Assembly: GCF_900100795.1 (NCBI RefSeq)
Contig: NZ_FNCO01000011.1
Span: 186,001-250,000, forward strand
Direction of reading: 5' to 3'
DNA length: 64,000 nucleotides
Source of the DNA: Pseudomonas abietaniphila
GTDB lineage: Bacteria > Pseudomonadota > Gammaproteobacteria > Pseudomonadales > Pseudomonadaceae
The notes under the pieces were generated by a model. The model was given only the letters and a program-made list of their open reading frames with translations, ran no database searches and was not told where the DNA came from. This document shows, one piece after another, positions 8,401-16,965 of this stretch (positions are counted from its first letter, which is position 1; each line of letters opens with the position of its first letter). The translations under genes and the position numbers were made by a program.

Positions 8401-9681
8401 TTAGCCGATGACCTCGATGCCACCCATCCACGGTTTCAGGACTTCCGGCACGCGGATCGAACCGTCGGCCTGCTGGTAGTTTTCCAGCACGGCAACGAGG
8501 GTACGACCGACCGCCAGACCCGAACCGTTGAGGGTGTGAACCAGTTCAGGTTTGCCGGTTTCCGGGTTACGCCAGCGAGCCTGCATGCGACGCGCCTGGA
8601 AATCACCGCAGTTGGAGCACGAGGAGATTTCGCGGTACTTGTCCTGGCTTGGAATCCACACTTCCAAGTCGTACGTCTTCACGGCGCTGAAACCCATGTC
8701 GCCGGTGCACAGCGCCAGCACACGATAAGGCAGTTCCAGCAATTGCAGCACGCGCTCGGCGTTGCCGGTCAGGCCTTCAAGGGCTTCCATGGACTTTTCT
8801 GGTTCGACGATCTGCACCATTTCGACCTTGTCGAACTGGTGCTGACGGATCATGCCGCGGGTATCGCGACCCGACGCGCCCGCTTCGCTGCGGAAGCATG
8901 GGGTGTGGGCAACGAACTTCAACGGCAGCTGTTTGGCGTCCAGGATTTCGCCGGACACAATGTTGGTCAGCGACACTTCAGCGGTTGGAATCAGGTACAG
9001 ATCGGCCTCGCCTTCGCGGGCGATCTTGAACAGGTCTTCCTCGAACTTCGGCAACTGCCCCGTGCCTTGCAGTGCAGGCGCCTGGACCAGATAAGGTGTG
9101 TACGCCTCTTCGTAGCCGTGCTCGTTGATGTGCAGGGTGATCATGAACTGCGCCAGCGCGCGGTGCAGACGGGCGATCGGGCCACGCAACAGCGCGAAAC
9201 GGGCACCGGACAGTTTGGCGGCGGTTTCGAAGTCCAGCCAGCCGAATTTCTCGCCCAGCGCGACGTGGTCCTTGACCTCGAAATCGAACGACGCCGGGGT
9301 GCCCCATTTGCGCACTTCGACGTTTTCTTCTTCGTCAGCACCGACCGGCACCGACTCGTGCGGCAGGTTCGGCATGCTCAGCAGCATGGCGTCGAGCTCG
9401 GACTGAATACCGTCCAGTTCTTTCTTGCCGGTGCTCAGCTCTTCAGCCATGCGGTCGATGTCAGCCATCAGCGGTGCAATGTCTTCACCGCGCTGCTTGG
9501 CCTGGCCAATGGATTTGGAACGGGCGTTACGCTCTGCCTGAAGCTGCTCTGTGCGGGTCTGCACAGTCTTGCGCTGGTTCTCCAGCGCTTCGATACGGGC
9601 CACGTCCAGTGTGAAACCACGGGAAGCCAGGCGATCCGCTACGTCCTGAAGTTGGGTACGTAACAGTTTGGAGTCGAGCAT
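8401..9681 (-). CDS. serS: seryl-tRNA synthetase
   Basis: A 426-residue class II synthetase that charges tRNA-Ser (a tRNA-Ser(UGA) gene lies 6 kb away). The N-terminal coiled-coil tRNA-binding arm occupies about 30-100. The class II core carries the serine-binding TAE motif in IPTAEVSLTN, motif 2 (FRSEAGASGRDTRG) and motif 3 (GSGLAVGRTLVAVLENYQ). The start MLDSKLLR is canonical. It sits between crcB and cysG in a tightly packed leftward operon. Confidence 0.97.
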   Translation of the reverse strand: MLDSKLLRTQLQDVADRLASRGFTLDVARIEALENQRKTVQTRTEQLQAERNARSKSIGQAKQRGEDIAPLMADIDRMAEELSTGKKELDGIQSELDAMLLSMPNLPHESVPVGADEEENVEVRKWGTPASFDFEVKDHVALGEKFGWLDFETAAKLSGARFALLRGPIARLHRALAQFMITLHINEHGYEEAYTPYLVQAPALQGTGQLPKFEEDLFKIAREGEADLYLIPTAEVSLTNIVSGEILDAKQLPLKFVAHTPCFRSEAGASGRDTRGMIRQHQFDKVEMVQIVEPEKSMEALEGLTGNAERVLQLLELPYRVLALCTGDMGFSAVKTYDLEVWIPSQDKYREISSCSNCGDFQARRMQARWRNPETGKPELVHTLNGSGLAVGRTLVAVLENYQQADGSIRVPEVLKPWMGGIEVIG

Positions 9682-9710
9682 ATCGTTGCCTCGTTATTGA
9701 ATCGGGTTTA

Positions 9711-10085
9711 TTAAATGCGGGTCAAAGACAGGCCAGCCCAGGTCGCGAGCAGGCCGCCAAGTACACTGATCAATGCGTAGCCAATGGCGAGGGGAGCCTG
9801 ACCGCTTTCCAGCAGACGAATCGTATCCAGCGAAAAGGACGAAAACGTCGTCAAGCCACCCAAAAAGCCCACCATCAAACCGGCGCGCAGCTCGATCGGC
9901 ACTTCCGGGCGAATCAGAAACAGCCCGTACAGCAAGCCGATCAGCAAGCAGCCCACCAGGTTGACGGCCAGCGTGGCGGTATAGAAATGACGTGGCCAGT
10001 TCGCAGAAACGAAGTTGCCTGCGGCAAAGCGCAATAATGTACCAGCCATGCCCCCGGCGGACACGGCAAGAATCAATTGAATCAT
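9711..10085 (-). CDS. crcB: fluoride exporter CrcB/Fluc
   Basis: A 124-residue protein with four hydrophobic helices. Fluc proteins are dual-topology dimeric fluoride channels. The family motif GGLTTFSSFSLDT, which contributes the central Na+ and phenylalanine-box residues, is present around residues 72-84. Its ATG overlaps the rarA stop by one base (TAATG at 10083-10087), so it is translated from the rarA message. No fluoride riboswitch can be placed upstream because the gene has no leader of its own. Confidence 0.93.
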   Translation of the reverse strand: MIQLILAVSAGGMAGTLLRFAAGNFVSANWPRHFYTATLAVNLVGCLLIGLLYGLFLIRPEVPIELRAGLMVGFLGGLTTFSSFSLDTIRLLESGQAPLAIGYALISVLGGLLATWAGLSLTRI

Positions 10086-11407
10086 TATTTTCTCCGTTGA
10101 CGGGGACTGGCGCGGTCGAGGGCGGCCAGATGTTTGAGTTTTTCGCCAATTTTCAGCTCAAGGCCACGGGGCACCGGCTGGTAATACTGACGCGGCTCGA
10201 GATCCTCTGGGAAGTAGTCTTCACCTGCAGCGTACGCATCCGGCTCGTCATGGGCATACCGGTACTCTTCGCCGTACCCGAGCTGTTTCATGAGTTTGGT
10301 CGGCGCGTTACGCAGGTGCAGGGGCACTTCCAGCGACCCATGCTCGGTCGCTTCGCGCATGGCCATCTTGAAGCCCATGTACACGGCGTTACTTTTTGGC
10401 GCGCACGCCAGATACACAATGGCCTGCGCCACGGCGAGCTCCCCTTCCGGGCTGCCGAGGCGCTCCTGAACATCCCACGCCGACATGCACAAAGGCAGCG
10501 CGCGAGGATCGGCATTACCGATGTCTTCGCTGGCCATGCGTACCACACGCCGTGCCAGATACAGAGGATCGCAACCGCCATCGATCATCCGCGCGAACCA
10601 GTACAGCGCGGCATCGGGGTTGGAACCGCGAATGGACTTGTGCAGCGCAGAGATCTGGTCGTAGAACGCTTCGCCGCCTTTGTCGAAACGACGACGGCTG
10701 TCCCCGAGCAGACTCGCCAGCAGTTCCGGTTCGATTTCACTGCCGTCTTCAGCCAGGTCCGAGGCGTTCTCCAACAGGTTGAGCATTCGCCGGCCATCAC
10801 CATCGGCAGCCGCCAGCAGCGTCTTGAACGCTTCGTCGCCCAGCGTCAGATGACGGTTACCCAATCCGCGCTCTTCGGTCAGCGCCCGGTCAACCAACTG
10901 ACGCAACGCCGCTTCGTCGAGGCTTTTCAGCACATAAACGCGCGCCCGCGACAGCAAGGCGTTATTGAGTTCGAAGGAGGGGTTTTCCGTGGTGGCGCCA
11001 ATGAAAATCAGCGTGCCGTCTTCGACGTAGGGCAAGAAGGCATCTTGTTGCGACTTGTTGAAACGGTGCACTTCGTCGACGAAGAGGATCGTCCGGCGAC
11101 CGTACTGACCGGCCTGCTGCTTGGCGACTTCGACCGCCTGACGGATCTCCTTCACACCCGCCAGCACGGCAGACACCGTTTCGAAGTGTGCATCCGAGAC
11201 CTTTGCCAGCAACCGCGCCAGCGTGGTTTTACCCACGCCGGGCGGCCCCCAGAAAATCATCGAGTGCAGCGCTCCCTGCTCCAGCGCTTCACGCAGGGGC
11301 TTGCCGTGGGCGAGCAGATGTTGCTGACCGACGTACTCATCCAGATTGGTCGCCCGCAAGCGTGCGGCCAAGGGCTGGGCAATCGGTTCACTGCTGAACA
11401 GGTCCAT
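10085..11407 (-). CDS. rarA: replication-associated recombination protein A (RarA/MgsA), AAA+ ATPase
   Basis: A 440-residue clamp-loader-like AAA+ protein that acts at stalled replication forks. Walker A is GPPGVGKTTLARLLAK (about 54-69) and Walker B with sensor is FVDEVHRFNKSQQDAFLP. The C-terminal tetramerisation domain (MgsA, about 275-430) is complete. The N-terminus MDLFSSEPIAQPLAARL includes a short hydrophobic/acidic tail that resembles SSB- or clamp-interacting peptides. It starts 18 bp after lolA and overlaps crcB. Confidence 0.94.
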   Translation of the reverse strand: MDLFSSEPIAQPLAARLRATNLDEYVGQQHLLAHGKPLREALEQGALHSMIFWGPPGVGKTTLARLLAKVSDAHFETVSAVLAGVKEIRQAVEVAKQQAGQYGRRTILFVDEVHRFNKSQQDAFLPYVEDGTLIFIGATTENPSFELNNALLSRARVYVLKSLDEAALRQLVDRALTEERGLGNRHLTLGDEAFKTLLAAADGDGRRMLNLLENASDLAEDGSEIEPELLASLLGDSRRRFDKGGEAFYDQISALHKSIRGSNPDAALYWFARMIDGGCDPLYLARRVVRMASEDIGNADPRALPLCMSAWDVQERLGSPEGELAVAQAIVYLACAPKSNAVYMGFKMAMREATEHGSLEVPLHLRNAPTKLMKQLGYGEEYRYAHDEPDAYAAGEDYFPEDLEPRQYYQPVPRGLELKIGEKLKHLAALDRASPRQRRK

Positions 11408-11425
11408 TGAAGACGTTAGCGCCTC

Positions 11426-12049
11426 TTATTCCTGAATGACGTCAGCGCCCTTCGGGATGTCGAACTTGAATTTGCTCGCCGCGACAGGCTCGTTCGCCTT
11501 GACGCCAGTGAACAGGATATTGGTGCGCTGGCCGACGCTGTCGATCAACTGCATGTCGTTGATCATGCCGTTGCGGAAGGACAGACGCAGGTTGTCGAAC
11601 AACGTGTCCTTGGATTTCGGCTTGAGCACGAAGTCGATCACGCCGCCCGCTTCCTTGGCCGTGATGTCGAAGCTCTCGCTGATTTTCGACACGTCACCGG
11701 ACAGCAGCAAGGCCGGGGTCTGGGTCAGGCGCTGGTCCAGCGTCTTGATCGTGACCTGCTCCAGGTCCGGGTCCCACAGCGTGACTTTCTTGCCGTCGGA
11801 CACCATGGTCTGCTCTTGAGGTGCGTTGGTGTGCCAGTAGAACAGGCCCGGACGCTGCAGAACCATGTTGCCGGAAGTCTCCTGCAACTGCGTGCCGCCG
11901 CCATCCAGGGTCAGCTGCGAAAAATTGCCGCTCAGGGTTTTCGAGTTTTCCAGCAGCTGGGTCAGGCGCGCGACGTCTTTGCTGTCGGCGTGGGCAGGAA
12001 TGGCAGAAATGGCCAGTGCAGATACCAACAACATGCGGATAAGACGCAT
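11426..12049 (-). CDS. lolA: outer-membrane lipoprotein carrier protein LolA
   Basis: A 207-residue periplasmic chaperone that takes lipoproteins from LolCDE and delivers them to LolB. A Sec signal peptide (MRLIRMLLVSALAISAIPAHA, cleavage near residue 21) precedes the half-barrel fold. The length fits the family. The neighbours ftsK upstream and rarA downstream are the usual ones in gammaproteobacteria. AAAGAGGAAT lies in front of the start. Confidence 0.94.
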   Translation of the reverse strand: MRLIRMLLVSALAISAIPAHADSKDVARLTQLLENSKTLSGNFSQLTLDGGGTQLQETSGNMVLQRPGLFYWHTNAPQEQTMVSDGKKVTLWDPDLEQVTIKTLDQRLTQTPALLLSGDVSKISESFDITAKEAGGVIDFVLKPKSKDTLFDNLRLSFRNGMINDMQLIDSVGQRTNILFTGVKANEPVAASKFKFDIPKGADVIQE

Positions 12050-12078
12050 GGGATTCCTCTTTGAGTTGGGTTAAAGCC

Positions 12079-12103
12079 GGACGGCGCCATAGTGGCGCCG
12101 TCC
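12079..12103. other. strong hairpin between ftsK and lolA
   Basis: A perfect 11-bp GC-rich stem (GGACGGCGCCA / TGGCGCCGTCC) with a 3-nt loop lies between the ftsK stop and the lolA start. There is no long T run on the minus strand, so it may be an attenuator, a processing site or a weak terminator rather than a full stop. Confidence 0.55.
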
Positions 12104-12124
12104 AGTCACTCGTGACGTAAAGTG

Positions 12125-14527
12125 TCAGTCACGCATAGGGGCTGGCGCAATCACTTCCCGCGAGCCATTGGTGTTCATGGAGGTCACGACGCCCGCCATT
12201 TCCATGGCTTCGATCATACGCGCTGCGCGGTTGTAGCCAATCTTGAGCTTGCGCTGCACGGCCGAAATCGACGCACGACGGCTTTCCAGCACGAAGTTGA
12301 CCGCCTCGTCATACAGCGCGTCGGTTTCGCTGTCATCGCCGTCGCCACCGCCGCCGCTGTCAAAGCCACTGCCCGCCTCCTCAACGCCCGCCAGAATGTC
12401 GTCGTTGTATTGCGGGGTGCCGCGCAGTTTCCACGCCTCGACGACGCGGTGAACCTCGTCATCGGACACGAATGCGCCGTGAACCCGAATCGGCAGGCTG
12501 GTGCCGGGCGGCATGTAGAGCATGTCACCGTGGCCCAACAGCTGCTCGGCGCCGCCCTGGTCGATGATCGTCCGGGAGTCGATCTTGCTCGACACCTGGA
12601 ACGCCATGCGGGTCGGGATGTTGGCCTTGATCAGACCGGTGATAACGTCCACCGAAGGACGCTGGGTCGCGAGGATCAAGTGAATACCGGCCGCCCGCGC
12701 CTTCTGAGCGATACGTGCGATCAGTTCTTCGACCTTCTTGCCGACGATCATCATCATGTCGGCGAATTCGTCGACCACCACGACGATGGTCGGCAGCTTG
12801 GTCAGCAGCGGCGCTTCGTCGTGAATGCTTTCGCGGTGGTACAACGGATCGGACAGCGGCGTACCGGCATCCTCGGCTTCCTTGACCTTGTGGTTGAAGC
12901 CGGACAGGTTCCGCACGCCCATCTTCGCCATGAGCTTGTAGCGGCGCTCCATTTCTGCCACCGACCAGCGCAGGGCATTGGCGGCGTCTTTCATGTCGGT
13001 CACCACCGGGCACAGCAGGTGCGGGATACCTTCGTAGATCGACAGCTCAAGCATTTTCGGGTCGATCATGATCAGCTTGGCGTCTTCCGGCCCCGACTTG
13101 AACAAAATCGACAGGATCATCGCGTTCACACCCACCGACTTACCGGAACCGGTGGTACCGGCGACCAGCAGGTGAGGCATCTTCGCAAGGTCGGTGATGA
13201 TCGGCTTGCCGCCGATGTCATGACCGAGCGCCAGGGTGACCGGCGATTTGAAGTTGTCGTATTCCGGGGTCGACAGCACCTCGGAGAAGCGCACGATCTG
13301 GCGGTCTTCGTTGGGAATTTCGATACCGACGGTGGTCTTGCCGGGAATGACCTCAACCACACGAACGCTGGTCACGGCCAGGGATCGCGCAAGGTCTTTC
13401 GCCAGGTTGGCAATGCGGCTGACTTTCACACCCGCTGCCGGCTGGATTTCGTAACGAGTGATCACCGGACCCGGGTGAATCGAGTCCACGGAGACTTCGA
13501 CACCAAACTCCTTGAGCTTGATTTCCAGCAGATGACCCACTGCAGCCAAAGATTCAGGCGAGTAGTTGAGCTGTTTCTTTTCTGCCGGATCGAGAATCGA
13601 AATCGGCGGCAAGGTGCCTTCCACGGCGCTGTCGACGAACAACGGCACCTGTTTTTCTTTCTGGACGCGCTTGCTCGGCTCTGGCGGACGGACCGGCGCA
13701 GGGGCAATAACGGCGGGAATGTGTTTCTCGCGCGCCGCCATGTGTTCGGTCAGCACTTGCTCACGCTCGATCAGCCGCTCTTTGGCCTTGGCCTGCTCAC
13801 GACGATCGGGCGCCACCGGCGCGACAACCTCATCGATGCGCATGTCGACTTCGCGCAGTTGCGCAACCATTTGCTTGCGTTCGTTACGGGCTGTCCACCA
13901 ACGGTTGATCGCGCTCTGGAACAGCTCGAAGAGGTCCAGCGTGATCTTGCCCGTGGTGTCCATGACCTTGAACCACGACAGATCGGTGAACACGGTCAGG
14001 CCGAACAGGAACAGTGCGATGAACAGCAAGGTGCTGCCCTGCACGTTCAGCGCGCGCTTGGCCAGATCGCCGAGCACTTCACCCAATACGCCACCGGCAG
14101 AACCGGGCAGCCCGGAAGCGGAATGGAAGTGAATGTGCGCCAGGGCCGCGCCTGCGAGCACCAGAAACACGAGGCCGATCAGGCGCCAGGAAAACAGCCA
14201 GCCGCTCCACTGCCACGGCTCATGGCGGTGGCGGAACACCTGATACGCCTTGACGCCCAGCAACAGCGGGAAGATATAGGCGAAGTAGCCGAGCACCATG
14301 AACAGGATGTCGGCGGCGAATGCGCCCGCGCGACCGGCCGCATTCTGCACCTGCACGGAACTGCTGGTGTGACTCCAGCCCGGATCGCCTTGATCGTAGG
14401 TCAGCAAGGCCATCATCAGGTACAGGCACAGAAAGCCGAATGCGATCAGCGCACCTTCCTTGAGTCGGTAGTGCAAATGCTGCCGCCAGAGCGGAACGGG
14501 ACTGGGTGCTGCGGTGGATTTCTTCAA
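12125..14527 (-). CDS. ftsK: DNA translocase FtsK
   Basis: An 800-residue divisome-linked DNA pump that clears the chromosome from the septum and activates XerCD at dif. Four membrane helices lie at about 25-45, 68-98, 113-135 and 155-182. A short proline/charged linker of roughly 100 residues follows (much shorter than in E. coli). The RecA-like motor begins at about 315, with Walker A GTTGSGKS near 457-464. The C-terminal gamma winged helix (about 735-800) reads KOPS. It is the first gene of the leftward block with lolA downstream. Confidence 0.96.
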   Translation of the reverse strand: MKKSTAAPSPVPLWRQHLHYRLKEGALIAFGFLCLYLMMALLTYDQGDPGWSHTSSSVQVQNAAGRAGAFAADILFMVLGYFAYIFPLLLGVKAYQVFRHRHEPWQWSGWLFSWRLIGLVFLVLAGAALAHIHFHSASGLPGSAGGVLGEVLGDLAKRALNVQGSTLLFIALFLFGLTVFTDLSWFKVMDTTGKITLDLFELFQSAINRWWTARNERKQMVAQLREVDMRIDEVVAPVAPDRREQAKAKERLIEREQVLTEHMAAREKHIPAVIAPAPVRPPEPSKRVQKEKQVPLFVDSAVEGTLPPISILDPAEKKQLNYSPESLAAVGHLLEIKLKEFGVEVSVDSIHPGPVITRYEIQPAAGVKVSRIANLAKDLARSLAVTSVRVVEVIPGKTTVGIEIPNEDRQIVRFSEVLSTPEYDNFKSPVTLALGHDIGGKPIITDLAKMPHLLVAGTTGSGKSVGVNAMILSILFKSGPEDAKLIMIDPKMLELSIYEGIPHLLCPVVTDMKDAANALRWSVAEMERRYKLMAKMGVRNLSGFNHKVKEAEDAGTPLSDPLYHRESIHDEAPLLTKLPTIVVVVDEFADMMMIVGKKVEELIARIAQKARAAGIHLILATQRPSVDVITGLIKANIPTRMAFQVSSKIDSRTIIDQGGAEQLLGHGDMLYMPPGTSLPIRVHGAFVSDDEVHRVVEAWKLRGTPQYNDDILAGVEEAGSGFDSGGGGDGDDSETDALYDEAVNFVLESRRASISAVQRKLKIGYNRAARMIEAMEMAGVVTSMNTNGSREVIAPAPMRD

Positions 14528-14980
14528 AACGCTTCAATTCCTGCGCGCTAGCGCGAACATCTTAGTGGTTGACTATGAACGACTGCATCGACGAAATAGT
14601 ACTGACCAATCCCTGAGAGCCTTGAGACGACAACATCGTTGAAGGCACGCTCGACAGGCGACTTGAAATGAGGTTAAACAACATCGGGCATTGTACGGAT
14701 TTGCACGCCGCACGCCACGTTAGTCTGGCGTGGACCTTGCAGATCTTCAAGCGCCGGTGACAACGGGCGATTTGAGCATGCATTTTCTTAGCTGACAAAG
14801 GCTTATGACGTGTTTATCTCAATCTTCACAACTGTCCAAAGGCCATGCTCCGCTTGAAGACCCTCAATGCACCTTACATTCAACGATGTCGCTGCAGTCA
14901 ACGGCGTGTGACCGCAGTCACCGCCCGTAGTTGCACGGCGGCTCACCACTCCCCTCCCCTCTCGCAAAAGTCTTGACGCC
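14528..14980. other. intergenic region between divergent ftsK and aat
   Basis: 450 bp with no convincing gene. Short frames here (for example 14562-14798, minus) lack ribosome-binding sites and family resemblance. The region must hold the promoters of ftsK and aat. In P. aeruginosa, as I recall it, trxB lies at this position; no trace of a thioredoxin reductase (CATC motif, Rossmann repeats) is visible. Confidence 0.6.
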
Positions 14981-15670
14981 ATGCTGACCTGGTTACAACG
15001 CGACACGCTTGAATTTCCGCCGCTGGAAAAGGCCATGCGCGAGCCAAACGGGCTCCTGGCCGGAGGTGGCGACCTGTCCGCCGACCGGCTGATCCGGGCC
15101 TATCGCCACGGCTGCTTCCCTTGGTATCAGCAGGGGCAGCCGATCCTCTGGTGGTCGCCGGATCCGCGCACGGTTCTGTTTCCTGAAGAACTGCACGTTT
15201 CCCGCAGCCTGGCCAAAGTGCTGCGTCAGCAAAAGTATCAGGTGACCTTCGACCAGGATTTTGCGGGGGTCATACGCGCCTGCGCAGCGCCGCGAGACTA
15301 CACAGACGGCACCTGGATCACTGGCTCCATGCAGGCTGCCTATATAGAGCTGCACGCACGCGGTTTTGCCCACAGCGTAGAAGTCTGGGAGAACGGCGAA
15401 CTGATCGGCGGGCTTTATGGCTTGGCGATGGGCCAACTGTTTTTTGGCGAATCGATGTTCAGTCGCGCCGATAACGCCTCCAAGGTCGGATTCGCGACAC
15501 TGGTCGAACATCTGAAGCAGTGGGGGTTCGTGCTGATTGACTGCCAGATGCCGACGCAACACTTGCAAAGCCTGGGTGCCCGCTCCATTGCGCGCCAGAC
15601 CTTTGCCGATTACTTGAACAAACACCTCGATCTGAGCAATTCCGCCGACTGGCTACCTAGGCGAGTTTGA
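14981..15670 (+). CDS. aat: leucyl/phenylalanyl-tRNA-protein transferase
   Basis: A 229-residue GNAT-fold enzyme that attaches Leu or Phe from aminoacyl-tRNA to N-terminal Lys/Arg of proteins, creating N-degrons for ClpS-ClpAP. Family signatures LLAGGGDLSADRLIRAYRHG, CFPWY and WWSPDPR are in the N-terminal third; GGLYGLAMG and FFGESMFSR form the core. The start MLTWLQRDTLEFPP is typical, although the ribosome-binding site is weak. It sits 47 bp before bpt, with which it is functionally linked. Confidence 0.95.
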   Translation: MLTWLQRDTLEFPPLEKAMREPNGLLAGGGDLSADRLIRAYRHGCFPWYQQGQPILWWSPDPRTVLFPEELHVSRSLAKVLRQQKYQVTFDQDFAGVIRACAAPRDYTDGTWITGSMQAAYIELHARGFAHSVEVWENGELIGGLYGLAMGQLFFGESMFSRADNASKVGFATLVEHLKQWGFVLIDCQMPTQHLQSLGARSIARQTFADYLNKHLDLSNSADWLPRRV

Positions 15671-15717
15671 TTCGGCTGGCATACACTCTTAACTAAAGTT
15701 TTTCTCGAGGGTTGATC

Positions 15718-16425
15718 ATGACCGAGCTGGCGCGGCTTAAGTTTTATGCCACTCAACCCCACTCCTGCAGCTACCTGCCCGAGGAACAAGCCACCACGCT
15801 GTTTCTCGATCCCAGCCAGCCGATGGACGTGCAGGTCTACGCCGACCTTTCGGACATGGGGTTTCGCCGCAGTGGCGATCATCTTTATCGCCCGCACTGC
15901 CAGAATTGCAGTGCGTGCGTGCCTGCACGGATTCCCGTCGGTCTGTTCGAGCCCGATCGTCAGCAGAAACGCATCTTCAAGAAAAACGCCGACATCGAAG
16001 TCACCAGCACCAAGCCGCACTTCAGCGAAGAATATTTCGACCTTTACCAACGCTATATCGAGCAGCGCCACGCCGACGGCGACATGTTCCCGCCCAGTCG
16101 CGATCAGTTTTCGACCTTTCTGGTACGCGACCTCCCGTTCTCGCGTTTCTATGAGTTTCGCGTCGAAGGACGATTGCTGGCCGTCGCCGTGACGGACCTG
16201 CTGCCCAACGGCTTGTCGGCGGTTTACACCTTCTACGAGCCCGCCGAAGAAAAACGTAGCCTGGGGCGTTACGCGATTCTCTGGCAAATTGCCGAAGCCG
16301 CTCGCCTGCAACTGCACGCGGTGTATCTGGGCTACTGGATCAAGAACTGCAAAAAGATGAATTACAAGACCCAATATCGCCCTATCGAGCTGCTGACCAA
16401 TCAAAGATGGGTCACTCTTTACTGA
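15718..16425 (+). CDS. bpt: aspartate/glutamate leucyltransferase (arginyltransferase family, Bpt/Ate)
   Basis: A 235-residue protein of the ATE/Bpt family. Bacterial members transfer Leu to N-terminal Asp/Glu (some also act on oxidised residues), feeding the ClpS-ClpAP pathway. The N-terminal cysteine cluster (HSCSYLPEEQA near 15, HCQNCSACVPARIPV near 60) is intact. The C-terminal GNAT-like half includes GYWIKNCKKMNYK. I chose the ATG at 15718; a TTG two codons upstream is less likely. Older annotations call it ate. Confidence 0.93.
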   Translation: MTELARLKFYATQPHSCSYLPEEQATTLFLDPSQPMDVQVYADLSDMGFRRSGDHLYRPHCQNCSACVPARIPVGLFEPDRQQKRIFKKNADIEVTSTKPHFSEEYFDLYQRYIEQRHADGDMFPPSRDQFSTFLVRDLPFSRFYEFRVEGRLLAVAVTDLLPNGLSAVYTFYEPAEEKRSLGRYAILWQIAEAARLQLHAVYLGYWIKNCKKMNYKTQYRPIELLTNQRWVTLY

Positions 16426-16526
16426 AGCCCTTGGCTTAACCCCCATTTTTCGGGCACAATGCAGCCCGCTTTTGCCTGGCTGCCGTTTGCACCGGGCCAT
16501 TCATTGGATACCGAGGGCTTTACTGC

Positions 16527-16745
16527 ATGTCGAAAGAAGACAGCTTCGAAATGGAAGGCACTGTCGTCGACACCCTGCCCAACACCATGTTCCGTGTGGA
16601 GTTGGAAAATGGGCACGTCGTAACCGCGCACATCTCCGGCAAGATGCGCAAGAACTACATTCGTATTCTTACCGGCGATAAGGTCCGCGTTGAACTGACG
16701 CCCTACGACTTGAGCAAAGGGCGCATCACTTACCGCGCCCGCTAA
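16527..16745 (+). CDS. infA: translation initiation factor IF-1
   Basis: A 72-residue S1/OB-fold protein that occupies the ribosomal A site during initiation and enhances IF2 and IF3 action. The sequence runs [20 protein letters not shown] to [12 protein letters not shown], canonical in length and ends. It is followed by a strong terminator. The aat-bpt-infA-clpA neighbourhood is conserved in gammaproteobacteria. Confidence 0.98.
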
Positions 16746-16754
16746 CAGGTCTTA

Positions 16755-16788
16755 ACAAAAACGCCCGGCACATGCCGGGCGTTTTTGT
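16755..16788 (+). terminator. rho-independent terminator of infA
   Basis: AACAAAAACGCCCGGC, loop ACAT, GCCGGGCGTTTTTGTT: a GC stem of eight or more pairs flanked by A and T tracts. Confidence 0.88.
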
Positions 16789-16818
16789 TGGCGCAACGTA
16801 AGCTCAACACCCTTTGCA

Positions 16819-16899
16819 GGAGCGCGCTTGCCCGCGATTACCGACTGGCTGACACACATGCGGTGACTGATACGACGACATCGCGGGCAAGCGCGCTCC
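16819..16899. repeat. REP doublet (inverted pair, REPIN-like)
   Basis: Two 20-nt arms, 16819-16838 (GGAGCGCGCTTGCCCGCGAT) and 16880-16899 (its exact reverse complement), are separated by about 41 bp. This is the standard Pseudomonas REP palindrome arranged as an inverted pair in the gap between the infA and clpA terminators. Such elements are mobilised in trans by RAYT transposases; none is encoded in this window. Confidence 0.85.
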
Positions 16900-16920
16900 T
16901 ACAGGTTTTTCGCAGACAAC

Positions 16921-16947
16921 AAAAAGGCGCCAATCGGCGCCTTTTTG
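16921..16947 (-). terminator. rho-independent terminator of clpA
   Basis: AAAAAGGCGCC, loop AATC, GGCGCCTTTTT: placed 19 bp beyond the clpA stop and symmetric, so usable in both directions. Confidence 0.85.
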
Positions 16948-16965
16948 CTGTGTCGCGGTGAAACG

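Noticed and set aside
9711..10085. Fluoride riboswitch for crcB
   Set aside because: crcB starts inside the rarA stop, leaving no leader in which the riboswitch could fold.
12122..14551. 809-residue open frame antisense to ftsK
   Set aside because: Composition rich in R, H, Q and G, typical of a high-GC shadow frame; ftsK on the other strand has all domains and a proper start.
14562..14798. 78-residue minus-strand frame in the ftsK-aat gap
   Set aside because: No plausible ribosome-binding site, unusual codon use, no recognisable family; more likely promoter DNA.
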